From assembly GCA_937934645.1 (NCBI GenBank), contig CALGYZ010000046.1, positions 39,657 to 103,656 on the forward strand: a DNA stretch of 64,000 nucleotides, read 5' to 3'. The translations under genes were made by a program, and so were the position numbers. Each line of letters opens with the position of its first letter. Within the stretch, counting starts at the first letter, position 1. Below the pieces are notes generated by a model. It searched no databases. It worked only from the letters and a program-made list of their open reading frames with translations, and was not told the origin of the DNA. Shown here piece after piece: positions 18,535 to 27,970 of this stretch. This stretch comes from an uncultured Bacillaceae bacterium. Its GTDB lineage: Bacteria > Bacillota > Bacilli > Bacillales > Caldibacillaceae.

Positions 18535-19683
18535 ATGAATATTTTAGTAGCACTTGATTCCTTTAAAGGAAGCCTTTCTTCCAAACAAGCGAATGAAACG
18601 GTAAAGGAAGGATTACTGGCGGGAAACCCGGCGCTAAAAGTAACAACCGTCCCGGTGGCAGACGGCGGGGAAGGAACGGTTGAAGCGATGACAGAAGCAA
18701 CGGGCGGAACGTTCCATCACTTAACGGTCACCGGTCCATTGGGAGAGAAAGTCCGGGGCAAATACGGAATTCTCGGTGACGGGAAAACTGCGGTCATTGA
18801 GGTGGCCGAAGCCTGCGGGCTGACCCTTGTTCCGGAGGAGAAACGAAATCCGCTCCATACGACTTCCCGGGGAGTCGGCGAATTAATATTGGATGCCGCA
18901 GAAAAGGGATGTACAGAAATTATCATCGGCCTGGGCGGCAGCGCAACAAATGATGCGGGTACCGGCATGCTGCAAGCCCTTGGATACCGGTTTTATGATG
19001 AAAACGGATTGATCACCGAAAGCGGAGGGAAGATCCTTTCTTCCATTACCCGCATGGATGACCGGAACGTCCCGGAAACCCTGAAAAATGTCTGTTTTTA
19101 TGCCGCCTGTGATGTAAATAATCCGCTGTATGGCGAAAACGGCGCTGCTTATGTATTCGCTCCGCAAAAGGGGGCAACGGAAGACGATGTCGTCCTGCTT
19201 GACCAGGGCTTGCGGAATTTTGCCCGGGTTGTATCGAAAGAACAGGGCATCGATTTGCAAAACATCCCCGGTGCCGGGGCCGCAGGAGGACTCGGGGCCG
19301 CTTTTGCCGGTATTCTCCAGGCGGAGTTAGTTCCGGGTGTCGAATTAGTCCTGAAAAAAATTAATCTTCCGGAACGGATACGGCATGTGGATCTCGTCAT
19401 TACCGGGGAAGGAAGGCTCGATCACCAGACCGCCTTTGGAAAAACACCTGCCGGCATCGCCCAAACGGCAAAAAAATTCAACATTCCGGTCATTGCCATT
19501 GCGGGGGATGTTGCAAAAGCGGGCGACTCTTTACATGATCACGGGATAGACGCATATTTTTCCATTGTCACCGGACCGCAAACGGTCAGTGAAGCTATGG
19601 AACCGTCAACCGCCCGAAAAAATTTAAAAACAACCGCAGAGCAACTCAGCCGGCTTATTTTATCCATGAAACAATACTCTTAA
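18535..19683 (+). CDS. glxK: Glycerate kinase, GlxK/GarK family
   Basis: 382-aa glycerate kinase of the type-1 family. Visible motifs are the N-terminal ALDSFKGSLSSKQANE, VPVADGGEGTVEA, the GLGGSATNDAGTGM loop, and a C-terminal TGEGRLDHQTAFGKTPAGIA. It phosphorylates D-glycerate to 2-phosphoglycerate. The ATG at 18535 follows GGAGGG; the in-frame extension back to 18349 lies inside the divergent regulator and is rejected. Its place beside mngAB fits the need to use the glycerate released by MngB. Confidence 0.93.
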   Translation: MNILVALDSFKGSLSSKQANETVKEGLLAGNPALKVTTVPVADGGEGTVEAMTEATGGTFHHLTVTGPLGEKVRGKYGILGDGKTAVIEVAEACGLTLVPEEKRNPLHTTSRGVGELILDAAEKGCTEIIIGLGGSATNDAGTGMLQALGYRFYDENGLITESGGKILSSITRMDDRNVPETLKNVCFYAACDVNNPLYGENGAAYVFAPQKGATEDDVVLLDQGLRNFARVVSKEQGIDLQNIPGAGAAGGLGAAFAGILQAELVPGVELVLKKINLPERIRHVDLVITGEGRLDHQTAFGKTPAGIAQTAKKFNIPVIAIAGDVAKAGDSLHDHGIDAYFSIVTGPQTVSEAMEPSTARKNLKTTAEQLSRLILSMKQYS

Positions 19684-19795
19684 CGGCCGAAAAACTGGAG
19701 GCTGTTCCGTTTCGGACACAAGCCCTTCATTGATATTGCGGAAAAATTACCTTACGATAATAATATGCGGACTCTCTAACAGGGAGTGAACAAAA

Positions 19796-20650
19796 TTGTC
19801 GATCAAAGCACTGGCACTGGACTTGAACGGAACGGTTTTGGACCCGTTTAACAACATCAGCGGGGAACTGGCCGGATTGTTGACCCATCTGCGGGAAAAA
19901 GGAATCAAAATTTTTATTGCAACAAGCAAGACCATCTTCGAAATAAAAGATTCTTTCCCTTCCCAAACCATTTGTGACGGCCTTGTTGTGGCCAACGGAA
20001 TGGGCTGTTACATAAATAAAGAAAAAATCTTTGAATATACATTGCCGCCCAGTCTGGTGGAAAAAGTCATCCAGATGGCACGTAAGGAAAAAATTTATTA
20101 CGAAGCCCATCCGCTTGAAACCGGCCGTTTTGCTTTAATGAAGGACCAGGCTTATATGGTGGAAGAATTGCTGAATCCGATTCCGCCGACATTGAATAAA
20201 AATGAACTGCTTTCAAGACGGCAGGCACTGGCGGAAAAGATTAACTGGGTGAAAGAGATCGATACCTTTCATCTTGTGAAAATATACTTTTTCAGCATGA
20301 ACCCGGAAAAAATCCGCCGTTGGAAGCAGGCATTGCAGCAATTACAACCGGATCATCCATTTACCATTTTGTCCTCATCGGACCATAACGTAGAAATTAT
20401 GACAGACAATGTTTCAAAAGCAACCGGGATCCGGTTGCTGCTTGAAGAATACGGGCTTTCGCCAAAAGACTTAATGGCGGTCGGGGACGGGGAAAACGAT
20501 TTGCCGATGTTTGATCTAGCCGGCTATTCAGTCGCTATGAAAAATGCAAGCGAAACGGTGCAAAGCAAAGCTGATGAAGTAACGGCTGCTTCATATGAAG
20601 AAAACGGACTGTATCTTTTTTTAAGGGAAAAATTCCGCGATCTCTTATAA
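19796..20650 (+). CDS. HAD-IIB (Cof-type) protein with altered motif I
   Basis: 284-aa HAD protein with a type-IIB cap. Motif I reads LDLNGTVLD rather than DxDGT: the nucleophile aspartate is present but the second aspartate, normally the acid/base, is asparagine. Motif IV is intact (GDGENDLPMFDLAG). It could be a weak phosphatase, a phosphotransferase or a binding protein. The TTG at 19796 follows AGGGAGTG at good spacing. It lies in the mannosylglycerate cluster, and mannosyl-3-phosphoglycerate phosphatases are HAD-IIB proteins, but that assignment is only a possibility. Confidence 0.75.
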   Translation: MSIKALALDLNGTVLDPFNNISGELAGLLTHLREKGIKIFIATSKTIFEIKDSFPSQTICDGLVVANGMGCYINKEKIFEYTLPPSLVEKVIQMARKEKIYYEAHPLETGRFALMKDQAYMVEELLNPIPPTLNKNELLSRRQALAEKINWVKEIDTFHLVKIYFFSMNPEKIRRWKQALQQLQPDHPFTILSSSDHNVEIMTDNVSKATGIRLLLEEYGLSPKDLMAVGDGENDLPMFDLAGYSVAMKNASETVQSKADEVTAASYEENGLYLFLREKFRDLL

Positions 20651-20691
20651 AACACCATATCTCCCTTTTGTCATAAATCCGGCAAATGTAT

Positions 20692-20735
20692 GAAAAACCG
20701 GCAACTGTATTCCAGTTGCCGGTTTAAACTTTTAT
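20692..20735. terminator. Bidirectional terminator
   Basis: ACCGGCAACT and AGTTGCCGGT form a perfect 10-bp stem around a 7-nt loop, with A-rich and T-rich flanks. It serves the convergent HAD-IIB and symporter genes. Confidence 0.9.
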
Positions 20736-20736
20736 A

Positions 20737-21987
20737 TCACGATTCATTTTTCAAGAGCCAATTTTTCCCTTCTATTAAACGGGCAACGAGCATGCCGCAA
20801 ACAGTGTTTCCGGTTGAATTCAACAATGTGGCCGGCATATCAATAATTGTGGCGATAATAACAATAATCGGCAGGGCTTCAGGCGGAAAGCCGAATACGC
20901 TCAAAATTAACAGTTCGCTGATCATGCCCCCGGTCGGGATCGCACCGATCACCGCACCGACGAGAAAAGCCACGCCGATAATGGCCAGAACGCTCGTGAC
21001 CGACGTCATATCTTTTCCGAATAATAGGAATAAAAATGTGATCTTAAATACACCGCCGATGACCGATCCGTCCTTGTGCGTATTGGCACCGAGCGGAATA
21101 ATCGTCTCGGCAATATCTTTCGGAACACCCATTTTTTTCGCTGCCGCCAGGTTTACGGGTATACACGCGGCACTGGAACATGTCGCAACGGCTGTGACCG
21201 ACGGAGGAATCACATTTTTCCAGAACCGGGCCGCTCCCTGTTTTCCGCCGGCAATATAGGCATACAAAGTAAAGAAACCGAAGAAATAAATAACGGTCAG
21301 CACGATATAAAGAATAAACAGACGGACATAACCGCCTAAAATTTGCGGTCCCAATTCTGCGATAATCGCCGCGAAGTAACACCCGAGCCCGATCGGCGCA
21401 TAATACATGACGATTTTAACAAACTTCATCATTACTTCCGTTCCGGATGATAAAAACCGCGCAACCGGTTTCCCCTTCTCCCCTGCAAGAGCGGTGGCGA
21501 TGCCAAACACGATGGAGAAAACAATCAGTTGCAACATATTGCTTTTTGAAAACAACTGAGAAAAATCAGAAACGGTAAAGGTGTTGACGAGATGATCCAA
21601 AAATGACAGTTCTTCCGTGATCTCCCCCTCTTCCGGCGGAGTCATAATCTCCATGATAGATGATGTATCAACACCTTTTAGCGGATTATATATGCGCACT
21701 CCGATATATCCTAAAACAGCCGAAATGAGAGCCGTTACAAAGAATACAAGGAGGATTGCTACCAATATTTTACCGAGCCGTTTCAGTTCACCGGTATTCG
21801 CAATTGCCGAAGAAACACTGAAAAAGACGAGCGGAATAATAATCATAAAGATCAAGTTTAAAAATAAATCCCCGAGAGGTTTGACAACCGTTGCATCTTC
21901 ACCAAAAACAATGCCGGCAATACCTCCAATGATGATCGCCGACAACAGAATGATCGATGTTCTGTAATTCTTCAGCCATTCCGCCAC
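20737..21987 (-). CDS. Dicarboxylate/amino acid:cation symporter (DAACS)
   Basis: 416-aa secondary transporter of the glutamate/dicarboxylate family. It has about eight membrane helices and two re-entrant loops. TATCSSAACIPVN is the serine-rich loop, and IPLGANTHKDGSVIGG occupies the position of the family TxNxDG-type motif. It imports acidic amino acids or C4-dicarboxylates with Na+ or H+. The GTG at 21987 has AGAGGTG 8 nt upstream; the GTG at 21996 overlaps that site. It has its own terminator and no operon partners. Confidence 0.88.
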   Translation of the reverse strand: MAEWLKNYRTSIILLSAIIIGGIAGIVFGEDATVVKPLGDLFLNLIFMIIIPLVFFSVSSAIANTGELKRLGKILVAILLVFFVTALISAVLGYIGVRIYNPLKGVDTSSIMEIMTPPEEGEITEELSFLDHLVNTFTVSDFSQLFSKSNMLQLIVFSIVFGIATALAGEKGKPVARFLSSGTEVMMKFVKIVMYYAPIGLGCYFAAIIAELGPQILGGYVRLFILYIVLTVIYFFGFFTLYAYIAGGKQGAARFWKNVIPPSVTAVATCSSAACIPVNLAAAKKMGVPKDIAETIIPLGANTHKDGSVIGGVFKITFLFLLFGKDMTSVTSVLAIIGVAFLVGAVIGAIPTGGMISELLILSVFGFPPEALPIIVIIATIIDMPATLLNSTGNTVCGMLVARLIEGKNWLLKNES

Positions 21988-22238
21988 GATGTACACCTCT
22001 TTTTTTCTATCATTCTATGACATGAAAATATGATTATAGCAATTTTTATTATAAAACAGTTTCCTTTTCAATAGTGGTTCAGTTTTTCACAAAAATAGGA
22101 ACAATTGCAGTTAATCTAAGAAATCAACAAGATTACCATTTTCCGAATGGAATATGAAGACGGGGGAACGTTGATAGTCGAATGAACGAAGGGCTCATAA
22201 TACTTTGAGCAGGCTAAAGACCGTTTATAAAAACGGAA
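21988..22238. other. Gene-free spacer between the symporter and mnaA
   Basis: About 250 bp, AT-rich, without a credible gene. It must contain the symporter promoter. I found no repeats or strong hairpins in it apart from the mnaA terminator that follows at 22239. Confidence 0.3.
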
Positions 22239-22271
22239 CCGGAAAAGGTAACTTTGCACCACTTTTTCCGG
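22239..22271 (-). terminator. Intrinsic terminator of mnaA
   Basis: CCGGAAAAGGT and ACTTTTTCCGG pair with one mismatch. On the minus strand the stem is followed by TTCCGTTTTTATA. Confidence 0.75.
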
Positions 22272-22295
22272 CTCCTCCATTTCCTGATTTCTGCG

Positions 22296-23456
22296 TCAAG
22301 ATTTTCCGGTTGTAAACTTTTCCGGAGCCTTATACGTTTTGCCAAAATGATACAAAATCGCCTGGACAATCCGTTGTGAGGCTTTTCCATCACCATACGG
22401 ATTCACGGCCCTGGCCATTTTATCATATTCCTTTACATCCGTCAGCAATGTTTTCGTCAGCCGGTAAATCGTCTCTTCCTGCGTTCCGGCCAATTTTAAC
22501 GTCCCTGCTTCAATTCCTTCCGGCCGCTCCGTCGTATCCCGCAATACTAGCACAGGAACGCCGAGTGACGGTGCTTCCTCCTGGATTCCGCCTGAATCGG
22601 TTAATATCAGAAATGCCCTGGATTGGAAGTTATGAAAGTCAATGACTTCCAGCGGTTCAATGAGATGGATGCGCGGATCATCACCCAAAATGTCGTTCGC
22701 CGTTTCACGTACCGCCGGATTCATATGTACCGGATACACAACCTCCACATCTTCATGTTCACGGACAATCCGTTTTATGGCACGGAACATATGGCGCATC
22801 GGTTCACCGAGATTTTCTCGCCGGTGGGCTGTCAATAAAATCATCCGGTTTCCGCCGATTTTTTCCATCACCGGATGGGTGTAATTTTCTGAAACCGTCG
22901 TTTTCAGCGCATCGATGGCCGTATTACCCGTGATAAAAATTGAATCTTCCGGTCTGTTTTCTTTTAAAAGATTGGCAGCGGATTTTTCCGTCGGGGCAAA
23001 ATGCAAATCCGCAATAACCCCCGTCAATTGCCGGTTGATTTCTTCCGGAAACGGTGAATGTTTATTCCAGGTGCGTAAACCGGCTTCCACATGTCCGACC
23101 TTAATCTTGTTGTAAAAGGCCGCCAGACCGGCAACAAACGTTGTCGTCGTATCTCCGTGGACCAGCACGAGATCGGGCCTGACCTTTTTCATCACATCAT
23201 CCAAACCGGTTAATGCCCTTGTTGTCACATCAACAAGCGTCTGCCGCTCTTTCATAATGTTCAGGTCGTAATCCGGTTGAATACCGAATACATGCAGAAC
23301 TTGATCAAGCATTTCACGGTGCTGGGCCGTTACTGTCACAATGCACTCCATTTCCTCCGGATGCTTTTTTAATTCAAGGACTAGCGGAGCCATCTTAATC
23401 GCTTCCGGTCGTGTGCCGAATACAGTCATCACTTTAATTTTTCCTTTTTTCGCCAT
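22296..23456 (-). CDS. mnaA: UDP-N-acetylglucosamine 2-epimerase (non-hydrolysing)
   Basis: 386-aa GT-B-fold epimerase making UDP-ManNAc for wall teichoic acid linkage units and other surface glycans. Signatures are VFGTRPEAIKMAPL at the N-terminus, VHGDTTTTFVAGLAAFY, HVEAGLRT, and LTDSGGIQEEAPSLGVPVLVLRDTTERPEG. The second of two adjacent ATG codons (23456) has GAGGTG at normal spacing, and the extension to 23573 is rejected because it runs through a terminator hairpin. It appears monocistronic. Confidence 0.93.
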   Translation of the reverse strand: MAKKGKIKVMTVFGTRPEAIKMAPLVLELKKHPEEMECIVTVTAQHREMLDQVLHVFGIQPDYDLNIMKERQTLVDVTTRALTGLDDVMKKVRPDLVLVHGDTTTTFVAGLAAFYNKIKVGHVEAGLRTWNKHSPFPEEINRQLTGVIADLHFAPTEKSAANLLKENRPEDSIFITGNTAIDALKTTVSENYTHPVMEKIGGNRMILLTAHRRENLGEPMRHMFRAIKRIVREHEDVEVVYPVHMNPAVRETANDILGDDPRIHLIEPLEVIDFHNFQSRAFLILTDSGGIQEEAPSLGVPVLVLRDTTERPEGIEAGTLKLAGTQEETIYRLTKTLLTDVKEYDKMARAVNPYGDGKASQRIVQAILYHFGKTYKAPEKFTTGKS

Positions 23457-23523
23457 CATGAACACCTCAATATAATACTGACGGATTCGGAAGGCAAAGT
23501 CAAAAGGGAACGGAAATCCGGCA

Positions 23524-23554
23524 TAAAAAAAGCACGCCCAAAAAAGCGTGCCCA
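23524..23554 (-). terminator. Intrinsic terminator downstream of the broken NSS gene
   Basis: GGCACGC and GCGTGCT pair around a T-rich loop and, on the minus strand, are followed by a run of seven T. It isolates mnaA from the pseudogene. Confidence 0.85.
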
Positions 23555-23738
23555 TGATGAAGTTCTTTTTCATTATATTTATCTTCCTTTCAACCTGGAC
23601 AATCTTTTCCCATATAAACCCCTGATCTTTTCAAGCTTCCGGAAACGGACAGCCATTTCCATATGACGTTCTTCACTCGTTACTTCTGTTTCACATCATG
23701 CAGTCCCCGGCTTGCGCCGAATCCCGGAATTAAAGAGA

Positions 23739-25064
23739 TCAGATCAAACTGAAAAACACAACGGCAATCATCATCGGAACGACATACCGCATCAGAAAGT
23801 GCCAGACAGAAAAGTATTCCGGCGGAAGCTCCGCCCCGAGCAGAAACTCTTTTCGTGTCATGGCCTTGTCCATTTTCCAACCGGCAAACAGGGCAATCAA
23901 AAGGTTCCCGAGCGGAGGAGAATGTTGCTGACAAAATAATCTGTAAGCTCAAATACTGTTTTTCCAAATAACGTTACATCGCTGAGCACCCCCGCAGACA
24001 GCGCAGCGGGAATGCCTGCGATAAATACGGCAATTCCAGCTGTCCAGGCAACAGGCTTCCGGCTGTACTTCCTTTTTTCCGTAAACGCGGCGGTCACAAT
24101 TTCCAATAAAGAAATGGAAGAAGTCACCGTTGCAAATAAAAACAAAAATAAAAAGAGCGACAGAAAAAACTCACCGAATGCGATATGGCTGAACACCTGC
24201 GGTAGGACGATAAAGAGCAGACCCGGCCCTTCCGCCGGTTCATAGCCGAAGACAAAAACAACAGGGAAAATAACGAGGCCGGCCATGACGGAGACAAAAA
24301 TATTCATCACCGCAATCGTTGCAGCCGATTTTGGCAGGCTGACATTTTTCCCTAAATACGAGCTGTACGTGACCATACAGGAAAAACCGACTGCCAGTGA
24401 AAAGAATGACTAGCCGAGCGCATAAAGAACTCCTTCAGCAGTCAGCGCCGAAAAGTCGGGTTTCAGAAAAAATTCCACTCCCGCCATGGCATCGTCGATC
24501 GTAAGGGCGCGGATCACCAAAATGATAAAGAAAATAAATAACAGCGGCATCAATATATTTCGATGTCCGCTCAATCCCTTTCTGCACACCTGACGCAACA
24601 ATCACGATATTTACCAAAATGAACAGAAAGGTAGCGGCAAGGGAAATCCATGGCGAGGCGATGATATATTCAAATACTTTGCCGTAATCGGCCCCGTCCC
24701 GGATCACCAGACCCAAAGCGGAAAGGATCGTATAGATGAGAACCCAGCCGCCGACAACGCTGTAAAAAGACAACAGGAAAAAACATCCCGCCACACCGAT
24801 CCGGCCGATGATCCGCCAGGGGGAGTCCGGCGCCAGAACATCGTAACTCGATACCGCTTCCTTCCCTGTACTTCTTCCGATGATAAACTCGGAAATGAGC
24901 ATCGGCAGGCCGATCAAAAGCGTAAACAGAATAAAAATAATTAAAAATGCACCGCCCCCGTTCATTCCCGCCACATACGGAAACTTCCAAATGGCGCCCA
25001 GACCGATCGCCGCACCGGCCGAAGCAAGAACAAAACCGATTTTTGAAGACCAGCTGTTTTCCAT
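23739..25064 (-). pseudogene. Broken NSS-family sodium:amino-acid symporter
   Basis: The reassembled product matches a complete neurotransmitter:sodium symporter. It starts MENSWSSKIGFVLASAGAAIGLG with GGAGG upstream of 25064 and shows NSS landmarks GAIWKFPYVAGMNGGGAF and GVQKGIERTSK. Three lesions break it: a one-base insertion near 24555-24560 after ERTSK, an in-frame amber codon near 24411 where the family has ALGQSFFSL (probably CAG to TAG), and a one-base deletion near 23918 in NILLPLG. The conceptual frame ends at 23739. Three independent lesions make a sequencing error unlikely for the gene as a whole. Confidence 0.88.
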
Positions 25065-25249
25065 CTTTTCCTCCATCAGCGAAAAAATTTATTCCATTAT
25101 AACATACAGAAAATTCTTTCTGCAGAATATTTCCGGGCGTATTAACCGCTCCAATCAATGACGGTGTATTGTGATCAGGGTTGTAAAGGAGTAAAATAGT
25201 TTTATGTTTACTTTTAAACAATCATACGAAAAAACAGGAGTGGCAACGA

Positions 25250-26782
25250 ATGCCGGAATATTTTATCGGTGTCGATATCGGCACCACAAGTACGAAAGCG
25301 GTTTTATATGACGAACAACTGAATATCCTGAACATGAGCCATGCCGGCTATCCGTTATTAAGCCCTTCACCGGCGGTGGCCGAGCAGGATCCTGAAGCAA
25401 TTTTCCGTGCTGTCTGCACCGTCATTCAAAACGTTTGCCGGAAGACCGGTGTCCGGGAGGTTCAATTTGTCTCCTTCAGTTCAGCTATGCACAGCATCAT
25501 GGCCGTAGATGAAAAAGGACAGCCGCTAACCCGTTTGATCACCTGGGCCGACACCCGTGCCAAAGAACAGGCAGAGCAAATAAAAAACGGACCGGACGGA
25601 GCAGACATTTACCGCCGAACCGGCACCCCCGTTCATCCGATGGCTCCACTGGCAAAAATCGCCATGATCAGAACGGTACATCCGGATCTTTTCAATAAAA
25701 CGTACAAATTCATCGGCATTAAAGAGTATGTATTTCACAAACTGTTTGGTAATTTTTTCATCGATTACTCCGTTGCATCCGCTACAGGCTTATTCAACTT
25801 GCATACTCTGACGTGGGATGAAAAAGCGATGGCCGCAGCCGGGATTACCGCTGAAAAGCTCAGCACGCCGGTTCCGCCGTTGTATATGATTAGCGGGATG
25901 AAAAAGCAGTATGCAGAAGAGTTAACACTTCCTGCGGATACACCTTTTATCATCGGTGCCAGTGACGGGGTTTTGTCCAACCTGGGGGTAAGCGCCACGG
26001 ATCCCCGTTCTGTTGCTATTACGATCGGAACAAGCGGAGCGATCCGGACAATGACAGGCCGACCAGTGACAGACCCACTGGGAAGAACGTTTTGCTATAT
26101 CTTAACGGAAAATCATTGGGTGATCGGCGGACCGGTCAATAATGGCGGCGTAACCCTCCGCTGGGCCAGAGATGAGCTGGCTGGCGCCGAAACGGAGTTA
26201 ATGAAACAGTCTGGGACGGACCCGTATGACGCTTTGACGGAAATGGCCGCAAAAATTTCTCCAGGTGCGGACGGTCTTTTGTTTTTACCTTATTTGACGG
26301 GGGAACGGGCGCCACTGTGGAACGCCGATGCAAAAGGCGTGTTTTTCGGTCTCGGCCTCCATCATAAAAAATCCCATCTCATCCGTGCGGTCATGGAAGG
26401 AGTAATTTTTCATTTATACACCGTCATGAAGGTGATGGAGGAACTGGCCGGCACCCCGGAAAAAATTATGGCCACCGGCGGATTTACCCGCTCCGGATGC
26501 TGGGTGCAAATTTTGGCGGATCTGTTTAACCGGGAAGTCCAAATACCAGAAAATCCGGAAAGTTCCTGTCTTGGTGCGGTGATTTTAGGTATGAAAGCCG
26601 TCGGGAAAATTCATGATATTACTGATGTTTCCCGTATGACCCAGCTGGCAAAAGTCTACAGACCGGTGAAAGAACACGTCAACAGATACCGGGAATTAAT
26701 ACCGGTTTTTACACGGCTGGCAAACAAGTTGCAGGACGAGTTTGCAGAAATCTCGAAATTCCAGCAAAAATACGGTTCTTAG
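25250..26782 (+). CDS. gntK: Gluconokinase, FGGY family
   Basis: 510-aa FGGY carbohydrate kinase. The N-terminal ATP-site motif is GVDIGTTSTKAVLYD, with SSAMHS and TWADTRA in the sugar site, and the FGGY signature region is MATGGFTRSGCWVQILADLFN. The pattern is that of GntK (gluconate to 6-phosphogluconate). The ATG at 25250 follows AGGAG. No gntR, gntP or gntZ is adjacent, so it stands alone; another sugar acid as substrate is possible. Confidence 0.85.
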   Translation: MPEYFIGVDIGTTSTKAVLYDEQLNILNMSHAGYPLLSPSPAVAEQDPEAIFRAVCTVIQNVCRKTGVREVQFVSFSSAMHSIMAVDEKGQPLTRLITWADTRAKEQAEQIKNGPDGADIYRRTGTPVHPMAPLAKIAMIRTVHPDLFNKTYKFIGIKEYVFHKLFGNFFIDYSVASATGLFNLHTLTWDEKAMAAAGITAEKLSTPVPPLYMISGMKKQYAEELTLPADTPFIIGASDGVLSNLGVSATDPRSVAITIGTSGAIRTMTGRPVTDPLGRTFCYILTENHWVIGGPVNNGGVTLRWARDELAGAETELMKQSGTDPYDALTEMAAKISPGADGLLFLPYLTGERAPLWNADAKGVFFGLGLHHKKSHLIRAVMEGVIFHLYTVMKVMEELAGTPEKIMATGGFTRSGCWVQILADLFNREVQIPENPESSCLGAVILGMKAVGKIHDITDVSRMTQLAKVYRPVKEHVNRYRELIPVFTRLANKLQDEFAEISKFQQKYGS

Positions 26783-26802
26783 CGTTTTCCGCGCCGTTTA
26801 AA

Positions 26803-26850
26803 TTACCGGGTTCATTTCACTCGTGTATAATTTGTGAAAAGCGTTACAAA
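26803..26850 (+). promoter_or_regulatory. Promoter of the Gfo/Idh/MocA gene with cre-like overlap
   Basis: TTACCG (26803-26808) and TATAAT (26826-26831) are 17 bp apart. Directly downstream, near the expected start of transcription, is TGTGAAAAGCGTTACA, which resembles a cre site with one extra base in the left arm. Confidence 0.5.
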
Positions 26851-26919
26851 AGGGTACAATAAGGGTGTGTTATCGATTGAACAATCTTCTGTGACTGAAC
26901 CAATAGGAGGGATCAAGCA

Positions 26920-27873
26920 ATGAGATTTGGCGTTATAGGAACAAACTGGATTACCGACCGTTTTATTGAAGCTGCAAAACATCATTCAGAATTCAACCTC
27001 TCGGCCGTGTATTCCCGGACAATGGAGAGAGGGAAGGAATTTGCGGAAAAATACGGTGTAACCAATGTATATACAGACCTGGGAGAAATGTTCCAAAGCG
27101 GAACAATCGATGCCGTTTACATAGCCTCTCCCAATAAATTCCATGCGCCTCAAAGCATACTGGCGATGCAGAACGGAATTCACGTTCTTTGTGAAAAACC
27201 CGCCGTCACTTCAGTGGAGGAAATGGAAGAAGTCATTGAAACGGCGCAGAAGCACAGGACAACTTTTATGGAAGCAATGAAATCAACAGTTACACCGACA
27301 TTCTTGAATATCAAAAAGAACATGGATAAAATCGGAACATTGCGGAGAATCGTTTTCCATTACAATCAATATTCTTCCCGGTATGATAAACTGAAACAAG
27401 GGATTATTGAAAATGCCTTTAAACCCGAGCTGGGGAACGGTGCCCATATGGATCTCGGAGTTTACTGCATTGCACCGCTTATTCATTTGGCAGGCGAACC
27501 GAAATCAATATTGAAAAACAATTTTTTACTGCACACCGGAGCCGAAGGCATGGGGAGCATGATTTTAGATTACGGTACGTTTGAAGCGGTCCTCATGTAT
27601 TCGAAAATTATGGATTCCTTTTTACCGAGTGAAATCCAGGGGGAAAACGGCGTGATCGAAATTGACCGCATTTCCGATCCACAAAAGGCCGTCATCCGTT
27701 ACCGAGACGGCAAAACGGAAGACATATCCGTAAAACATGAATATCCGACGATGTATTATGAAGTGGAAGAATTTATCAATTGTGTAAAAAACGGACAAGT
27801 ATCTTCAGAGATCAACTGCCATGAAATTTCCAAAAACACGGTAAAACTGTTGACCGCTGAAGTAAACAAATAA
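26920..27873 (+). CDS. Gfo/Idh/MocA-family oxidoreductase
   Basis: 317-aa NAD(P)-dependent dehydrogenase. It has a Rossmann fold with FGVIGTNWITDRFIEA at the N-terminus, the conserved CEKP motif (residues about 90-93) and GNGAHMDLGVYCIAPL in the C-terminal alpha/beta domain. Members oxidise or reduce sugars, inositols or sugar derivatives; the substrate here is unknown. The ATG at 26920 follows AGGAGG. It is monocistronic, with its own promoter and terminator. Confidence 0.87.
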   Translation: MRFGVIGTNWITDRFIEAAKHHSEFNLSAVYSRTMERGKEFAEKYGVTNVYTDLGEMFQSGTIDAVYIASPNKFHAPQSILAMQNGIHVLCEKPAVTSVEEMEEVIETAQKHRTTFMEAMKSTVTPTFLNIKKNMDKIGTLRRIVFHYNQYSSRYDKLKQGIIENAFKPELGNGAHMDLGVYCIAPLIHLAGEPKSILKNNFLLHTGAEGMGSMILDYGTFEAVLMYSKIMDSFLPSEIQGENGVIEIDRISDPQKAVIRYRDGKTEDISVKHEYPTMYYEVEEFINCVKNGQVSSEINCHEISKNTVKLLTAEVNK

Positions 27874-27895
27874 CAGGCCCCTGCCTGACTGCCGT

Positions 27896-27929
27896 ACCCG
27901 GAGTCCGGAATGTGAAACTCCGGGTTTTT
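27896..27929 (+). terminator. Intrinsic terminator
   Basis: CCCGGAGT (27897-27904) pairs with ACTCCGGG (27917-27924), followed by five T. Confidence 0.88.
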
Positions 27930-27970
27930 CATTTCATTATGTTTTAAGAAAAAAGAAAAGGAGCAGATCG

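Noticed and set aside
18883..19260. 125-aa minus-strand frame inside the glycerate kinase gene
   Set aside because: It lies entirely within a well-supported conserved gene and has no ribosome binding site.
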